In this document: in pieces, positions 48,101 to 57,100 of the stretch
Layout of the letters: each line of letters opens with the position of its first letter
How positions within the stretch are numbered: the first letter of the stretch is position 1
Assembly (NCBI GenBank): GCA_946902875.1
Contig: OX336343.1
Coordinates: 1,898,754 to 1,962,753, forward strand
Source of the DNA: Nematopogon swammerdamellus
Taxonomy: Eukaryota > Arthropoda > Insecta > Lepidoptera > Adelidae
Reading direction: 5' to 3'
Length of the DNA stretch: 64,000 nucleotides
Position numbers and translations under genes: made by a program
Notes under the pieces: generated by a model
Database searches by the model: none
Told to the model about the DNA's origin: nothing
What the model saw: only the letters and a program-made list of their open reading frames with translations

Positions 48101-51100
48101 TCTGCGACAGATGTGCCCAGCCCACTGCCACTTCAGCTTGCTTATTTTCTTAGCAATTTTATTTCCAAGCGTGTCAGTTTCTATAAAAAAAAAAAGTCTC
48201 TTGCAACAACCAAGATGGTTCCATCCCTGAGGAACAAGTCTTACGAAAGCCGCTTGGTCGCACTTGGTATTACTACACTAGAGCAAAGAAGACAAAGAGG
48301 GGACCTCATCGAAACATTCTAAATTTTCAATGGTCATTACGATGTAGCCAACCTTAATTCAATGTACACAATGAACACCAACGAGAGACTCCGTGGTCAC
48401 TCTTTAAAACTAAACCGAAACACTTCCAACTCCAACCCAAGCACTGGCGGCTGGTCCTAAAGTGCGCTCGTGCGCCGCACTACCATACCAGGAGAAGTCT
48501 TCACTTCACTCAAAATAAATAATACCTTACAACATACTACATTAAAACCATAAAAATCGTACTGCAAATAAATACGAATGTGAATTCGACCTTATTTTAT
48601 AGATCACAAGGCACGTTTTTGCGAGTAAACGCGCGCGCCGTGCGGAATATAAGTCGCACGCGGGTCTCCCATACTGAATGTATGGGGATCGGCAAAACAC
48701 CGCTGGCGCGTGAGACAGAAGATACTTCATAGAAACAGTATGGGCCGAAAGGAGTTCTGCGTGCGGCGCACGAACGCCAAACAAGGACGCTATATCGTGA
48801 ATACCTGCGCGTGCGACACGTCGCGTCGCGGGCGATTCGTTTCGCACAAGTCCGTCTTACAAACTCTTTGCCGTCTACCTAGAGTCAGCGCGCTGTCATG
48901 TGATGTCACTTACCCGTTAGCGCGCGAATATTTAAAATGGGATATGGTTAGGTTTTGTGCTTTCTGTCACGTGATACTGTGAATTAAATGGTATCGATAT
49001 TTGCCTAAGCGTTGGTTAAAGGCAAGGCTTTACAATCAGGTGATCCCGGGTTCAATTCCTACTTTTCAAATGCTTTTATTAAAATTTTTTTTTTTTAAGT
49101 ATTTTTGGACTGTTTTCTTTTTGAAAGCTGCAGTAGTGTTGTGGTCTATGGGGTGTATTCATAAAGGTACTAAAAATAAGTTAAAAAACTTGTTTGGATT
49201 TTTTTTTCTTGTTTTTTGCAACTCATTCATTGTCTTGAGAATATTCATACTAGGTACTTACATAATAAAACGCAGGCGTTTAAAAAATTCGGAAGTCCCG
49301 ATCTTAAAATAACATGACGGGAATGTGTTGGGAAATTTGGTATTTAAGTAGGTAGGTACTTAGCGCACTACCGGTCACTGAAGTCACCAGCCGCCACTGA
49401 ACCCAAGAAAGTACTTTCTAACTAACCGAGTAGTGGACTCATGGACCAAGCTACCACAAGAAGTGATAAGTGCTATCTCAGTGAATGGTTTTAAAAATCT
49501 ACTTGACAAACATTTGTTAATAAACAAAAAATTAAAACCAACACAAATATTATAACAAAAAAATAATAATTAAAAAAGTAAAAATTTCAAAATTAAATAA
49601 AAAATATAAATACGATCTATCATAAAACAGTGCACTCAACACGTGAAGTACACGCATCAGCTGCAAGCTGCTAGTGTATATAAATAAATAATAATAATAA
49701 TCCCGTCTAGTGCCCCCGCTGCCGGTGGTGCTGTGCGAACATCAGGCGACGCGCGCGCGAAGAGGAAGAAGTTTAAAAGAGCTGCGCGACGACGTCGCCG
49801 TGCAGTCCGGCGGATACGGAGCTCTCCGAGATGGGGGTGGTGGTGGCCTACGTGTCTAGTACCACCACCTATCGCTCGTAGCTTGCCTCGCGTCGTCTCG
49901 GAGAGCTCCGTAGCCACGGCCTGCACCCGCCGGCGTGCTTGGAGGCTTGCCTCCCGCCGCCGGCGGTATTCCGTTTATTATTTTTATATTAATTTTGAGT
50001 ATATGTGGTGTATTTTTGTAATCTGTATATTTAAAATTAATGTAAATATGTGAATGTGATAATAAAATAATAATAATAAAACAACGTACCAGCGTCTGGT
50101 TCCACAGCATGTAGCGCAGCGCGGGGAACGCGCGCACGCCCAGGTCGTCGGCGAGCTCCGCGGAGGTGACGGCCGCGAGGCAGATCTCGCCGAGCGGGTC
50201 GTGCTCGCGCATCTTCAGAGCCGCGCCATACCACTCGTTGTAGTGCCTGAACGACTCCGACGTCGGCGTGAACGCTACGGCGACCGCCTGCGGGGGAGCG
50301 CCGTGATAGAGTTAGCAGGACAATCATAAATCTATATTATTATTATTTTACTTCTTTATTTACATATTTACATTAATTTTACACATACAGGGTGACTGGA
50401 AATTCGATCTATTCCTAGAAAGGGGTTATACTAGAGGTTATTGTCTTTATTTCCGTAATTTTTTTTTTAAATAATAATTTACATAAAAATACAAATAAAT
50501 TTCACTTAAGACCTTTTATTTCTGAGATATTAAGAATTTTGGGTCGGCATTTTAATTTGAAATGATTGGTAGCTTACCAGCTTTAAGAAAACAATGGAGT
50601 GCCCAAAAATAAGGAAATTTTTTGACAACTTGTTTTTAACAAAGTCAGAAATTTAAAAAAAATCTTAAATATTTAAGATATCTGGGAAAACGCTCTCTAC
50701 GCAAACGCAATAATCAAACTTTTGGAGTGGCAAATTATACAGCTTAGCAGCTTTTTCGGAATTTAACTGGCTTCGATGGGGCTCGTATATTAAGCCAGCA
50801 CCGCTGAAGAGACGTTCACTCGGTACACTTCCAGCAGGTGCAGACAGGTACTGTCGGACTATACGCCACACCTACCAATATTTTTGCACCTCACTCTTTC
50901 ATTAGTAAAACACGCCAAGTAAAATATTCGATAAATATTCGGTATCTTACAACCGAATACGGATACGAATATTAAAAATGAACCGAATATTCGGAATTTC
51001 GAATGCGAATACGGATATTCGTTACAACCCTAGTAAAAACTGATTTGAGTAGGTGCGTGAGTCTGCGGGTGGATGTGTGGTGAGTTGTTGTACTTACTTG

Positions 51101-54100
51101 TTAAGAGGTACAAGTACACATTATGTCGACAACCACCTATAGTACAGCCATCAATGGCCAGTTCAGGTGGGAATGGTTATTATCTGCCTGACTAAAACAA
51201 ATTACACCTATGTTACTGACCCAACGTACAACGGACCGTCTTGAGGTCTCAGTGCGGAGAATGGCCCACCCGTCTTCCCAAGAGGCTGGGCAGCAAACAA
51301 CAACAACAACAACAACCTATGTTACTGTTTTAAAAATAAGTGAAAATTAATTGTAATTAATTGTAACGTTTTAGAAAATTAATAATAAACTTTTTTACTT
51401 TTAATTTAACTATGATACACGGTGTACCGTGTGGGGCCAGTACTTTAAAAGAATAGCCCCACTGCATCTCTCCCCGTGTATGTCGTAAAAGGCAACTAAG
51501 GGATATGACTCCCTTCTTATATTACTAGGTGGTAGGGTTCAACCCGCCCGGGTTGGTGCCACCGCACTGAATGAAACGTCGGTCGAAACGGCTATGTAAA
51601 TAGTTTGTGTTTTCCGTCCAGTTCAGTGTAGCCGGCACGACCGAAGGGAAGAACTGACGTGGCACCATGTTCACCCGGTGTTATGGACTGACGTCACGGA
51701 TGTTGTAGATAATGCAGCCAACCGTGTCAGTTTCCATAAAAAAAAAAAACAAAAAAAAAGCGCAATAGCGGACACATTCACTCACATCGCAGACGGCGAC
51801 GAGATTCACGAGGTCGTTCACGTTGGACACGCGCCGCAGCGGCCGCGCCATCAGCTCAGCGAACTTCACCAGGCTGTGCGCATCCCGAGGACCTGATGGA
51901 ACACAAATATTTATTTCTTTATGGATGCTGTTGTTGCTTTAGTTGGGGGTTGGCACCAGTGGCGGTTCCTCACTTGCCTCACTTCCTCGCCGCCTCACTT
52001 GCGCCTCTTGAAGGTAAAGAAAACAAAATCAACATGGATGTTTATTTATTGCTAGACTTTGGGCATGTCCTGTCCTCGAAATGAAAACTGCAATACAACA
52101 TTAATAAAATGCTATTATGTAGGTAATCCACCTAGGTGCCTCACTAAAATTCATTGGTCAAAGCCGCCACTGGTTGGCACTGGGCCTGCGAACTAGTCCC
52201 GCTTGATTGGGGTACCTTCGTGCAAAACCCAGAAGATCTCCAGCTACCCCTACCAGCCTATGTCCTCCATGAAGGCCACAAGTCGAGGCAACACTTCATA
52301 ACAAACAGATTGGTGGACGACTGGAACCAACTTCCAGAGGAAGTAGTAAGCGCACCTATTACTTACCTGGTACTTAGTACCAACCAATTCCAAAATTGAC
52401 TAGATAAATATCTAACAAATAAAACATAATCTCAAAAAGAGTGCTCAAGAACAATAACTAAATAAAAATCAAAAATAAAAAAAATCCAAGATAATGACAA
52501 AAACAACAAATTTTAACTGGATTTAGACGTATCAGACTAGGCTGCCTGTCTAAAATAAATAAATAAATAAAAGTCGACTGGGGCGTCTGCAGACGTCCGC
52601 AATGGAAGATGGAGAACGGAGTATGTCCCTACGTTGGTTGTCAAGCACACTGCACTCCAACAAAACATGCTCGGCCGTTTCGTCCGTCGCCAAGCATCCC
52701 CTGCACAGTGGATAATACCCTACTACACAGCGTAATACCCTATTTATTTATGGATATTGCGACATGTGGCGCCGAGCCACCCGTAAGGTCTCCAACGACG
52801 CCCATGGACATTCAATCGTTTGCGGGGGTTGCGAATGCCATGCCGGCCTGACAGGTGCCTATTCACGCCTCCCTTGTGATTACTAAAACATCCATCAATG
52901 TGAGAGAACTTTTAAAGAATTTTATAACATCTTGACAGTTCATTGGATTATATAGTGCAGAATGAATAACAAATAACAAGTTTGTCCTACCTATCCCTAT
53001 ATTTACGCATTAAAAACACTGATTTGTTAATATCAGCTCCATAGTACTCATCTTAGGGCCCAGAAAACCTAGGGGATAGGGAACGCTCAACGAAATCCAA
53101 CACAATTACTAAATCCCTCTCACTTGGGCTCGCCAACAGTTTATGCATACTTACTAAAAAACAGATTGAGTCTGTCCACCCTAAGCGACGCCTGCAATTC
53201 AATCCATAATTCCTCGACTTTGTTAAGTGGAGTATGACCTGAACGAAGTCTCAGTACGTGTGCGGGGTAAATAAGGAATGAGCCGCGCCCACCTCTGTAC
53301 AGAATACCCTCGGAGTTGACTGTGTAGGCCACGATGACGGGCCACGACGGGATGTTCTTGTGTTGAAGTCGACACTCGCTGCCCGGGTGCCAGCAGTTTA
53401 TTGCAGCGAAGTATACCTGCACATTATTGATACTCTTTTAATAATTTTTTTTTATCGAAACTAACTGAGAAAAAGAGTGCTAAACAATTGACGAGTTCTA
53501 TATTGACGATCTGTAGTTAAGTAAGTAGTTACTCGTACTATCTGTGATATATTTATTTTAGTGTTTACAATTTTAATCTTATTTATGTTAGTTTTATTTG
53601 TTTGACTAATTTCACAATTCTTTTGATGCTAGATGTTGGTTTTAATTTTGTGTTTTTCATTTTTAACTAATTTAACAATTTAAATGTAACTTTTTCTTAT
53701 TTTAATCGTTTGACTAAGTAATTTGACAATTCTTTTGATGCGAAGTATTTTAATGTTTTATTTTAATTTTGCTCTAGTTTTAATTGCCTTTTCATGCACA
53801 AAACTGTATTTTTTTTTTCTCTGTATTTTTTTATAATTTTTTAGGTCGTTATGTTATTGCTTAGGCTACAGATTACTTAATTGTTACTTAGGCTAAAATT
53901 ATTAGTCCCTTGCCATGGCTAGACCCAGAAAGATACAATTGTAAATTTGTTAAACTAAAATGTGACGAACTCAAGTACACCGATGGTACCTAAGACGGAA
54001 ATGAATAAATGAAATGAAACAAACACGGTTGGCTACATCGCCTACAACATCCGCGATGTCCGCCCATAACGCCGGGTGAACTTGGTGCCACTTCAGTGCT

Positions 54101-57100
54101 TCCCTACGGTCGTGCCGGCTGCGCTGAAGTGGACGGAAAACAAGCACCATTTACATAGCCCGTTTCGGCCGACCTTTCATTCAGTCCTGCAGTACCAACC
54201 CGGGTGGGTTAAGCCCTACCACCTGCCAAAACACTCACCTGCGCGGCCACACACTCAAACTGAATAATGCAGAGCACAAGACAAATGCACCCAGGGACTG
54301 CAGGCAATCCCGGGAAGCCATTCCCAAACCAGACCTGAGACTCAGGAAGTGCCTGCTAAAGTTCCACAGAGGTCAACTGCGTATGGCGGTAGGACTTCTT
54401 ACGGGTCATTGCCCACTTAACAGACACTTGTTTACAATAGGTGTCACCGACAGTCCCCTGTGCAGAGGCTGCATGGCGGAGGACGAATCAGCCACCCACG
54501 TGCTCCTGGAGTGCCCGGTGGTGGCAGAAGTACGACTGCAGTTTCTTGGGAACGTGGGAACTGCCCATGGAGTGTGGAAGCGTCCAAGAAGAGTGCTCCA
54601 CTTCATGAAAGAGCTCGGGTGGCTGGAGTAACACTACCCGAGCGCCAACGTACAACGGACCGTCTTGAGGTCTCAGTGCGGAGAATGGCCCACCCGCCTT
54701 CCCAAGAGGCTGGGCAGCAAACAACAAACAACAACAACAAGACAAATGCACGCATAACCAACAGAGTTGCCGTGGACTCGAACCAACTTCCAGAACACAT
54801 TATCTATGCAGACAATGTGAGTCATAGGAGAAGACTTACATAATATGAAAACCGTTTGGACACTCACCTCACAGTACATTATATATTTTATTTATTTATA
54901 CATTTCTTTTTATATAAATTTTACATTTTTACAAAATTAAAACCTAAAATTGATATAAAAACAAACGGAGTTTCCACCACTGGCGGCGCGGCGAGCCCAG
55001 GCTACCGTATAAGAAATGTTTGTGTGCTTTTGTCGGTACAAAATTCTACTCAAGATTAAAATATTATTTAATACTTTTTGGGTTTGAAGTTGGTTCAATG
55101 TTTTTTTTTAAAACAGTTTTTTTATTTCAATCTTTTTAATATTTAGTAAACATAATATTAAAATCGGTTGACGGGAAGTGGGTGATTGAAAAAATCCTAG
55201 TGTGAAAGTGTTCATCCCTTAATTTCCCACCCTCAGGGGTGGTATTCTTTCATAAAATTTATGAAATGACCACCCCTGAGATATGCCCTACTCATGAAAA
55301 AAAGAATCATTAAAATAGGTTAAAAATTGGCTGAGAAATCGAGTAACATACACACAAAAAAAAAAACATACAGACAAATTTGAGAATGTCGTCCTTTTTT
55401 TGGAAGTTGGTTGAAAAAAATGTTCGCCGACCTGACGATGCAACAGCGCGGCGGCGATGTCGAACTGCCTCCGCATGTGCTGGCACTCGGCGTCCCACGG
55501 CGCGTAGTACATCAGCAGCGAGACGTCCTCGCGGCCGACCGCGGCCAGCGCCGGCGTCAGCTGGCCGAGGTGCCAGTCCGCCACCGGCGACTCGCGCGCG
55601 AAGAACCGCACCGCCGGCGGGTGTTTTGATATCATCGGCGGCCTGCGGTCATTTATAGGTAAGTATATATATATATATTATTATGGAAACTGACACGGTT
55701 GGCTACATCACCTACAACGTCCGTGATGTCAGCCCATAACACCGGGTGAACTAGGTGCCATGTCAGTGCTTCCCCCTTTGATCGTGCCGGCTACACTAAA
55801 CTGGTCGGAAAACACAAACTATTTACATAGCCGTTACGACCGACGTTTCATTCAGTGCGGTGGTACCAACCCGGGCGGGTCAAACCCTACCACCAAGTAA
55901 GATTAAGAGGGAAGGGACCTACAGTTTCACGAGGAATCCGTACCTCGGTCAGCCTCCAACGGTCAGCGGTCACCCATCCAAGCACTGACCGCACCCAGCG
56001 TTGCTTAACAATCAATAGCGACAGTTGACTGTCTGCACCACTGAGCTATCGAGGCTGACAAATTAATTTATAAATTATAATTTGAATTATTATAAAAAGA
56101 TTATTTACATACATACATACATATCACACACCCTGAATCCCACCAATCGGGGTAAGCAGAGTAATCGGTGTTGTGCTGCAAGAACTCACGAAGACCCACC
56201 TGCTGCATGACTCAGTGGAAGTACCGTGCCAAGGTGAGAGGTGGCGAGCCTGTCGCCCTTTAGCACGGCATCTTGTCCTTGTTATTTATTACATATATAT
56301 TTATTTTAGACAGGCAGCCTCGGCTGATACGTCTAAATCCAGTTAAAATTTGCTGTTGTTGTAATTATCTTGGATTTTTTTCATGTTTTTTTTATTATTT
56401 AATTATCGTTCTTGAGCACTCTTTTTGATATTATGTTTTATTTGTTAGATTCGTTAGATATTTCTATTTTTGAATTGGTTGGTACTAAGTGCGCTTATTA
56501 GTTCCTCTGGAAGTTGGTTCCAGTCATCCACCACTCTGTTTCTTGTAAAATGTTTGCGAGTATTGCTGTTAAAGATTGTTCGACTTAGTTTCATGCTGTG
56601 ACCTCGAAGATGAACGTTTTGGTTCAATGTGAACATTTGGATCAGCTCAGGGCAATTGTATTTACACGTCAGAATTTTGTACACCTCTATTAGATCCCCT
56701 ATACTGGAGTAGAGAACACAACCGATGCTGCTATGCGGCCATCCTACATCCGGTACGGTGGTACCAACCCAGTCGGCTACAATTTGGGCCTACCACCTAG
56801 TAAGGGGTAAAGGAAGGCACCTTCAGTTTTACACCGGTTCTGAAGGGTGAAGCAGCAGGTGTAGGTATGCACGTAAATTGTTTTCGTCAGAAAAAACTCA
56901 TTGGTACACGCCGACCGGATATAATATATAGCCTGTTTGTAGTACTCACGAGGTATGGAACGCCCCGTACGTGGTGAGCGCGAGCGCCGCGCAGAAGAAC
57001 ACCTCGCGCAGTAGCATGGTGACGCTCAGCTCGCGCCCCGACCCCGGCCGCGTCTCCGCCTTGGATCCGTCCGCCTTGGATCCGTCCGCCTCGTCGCCGC

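Noticed and set aside
50388..50420. Tc1/mariner MITE start (TACAGGGTG)
   Set aside because: No matching inverted end was found within a few kilobases.
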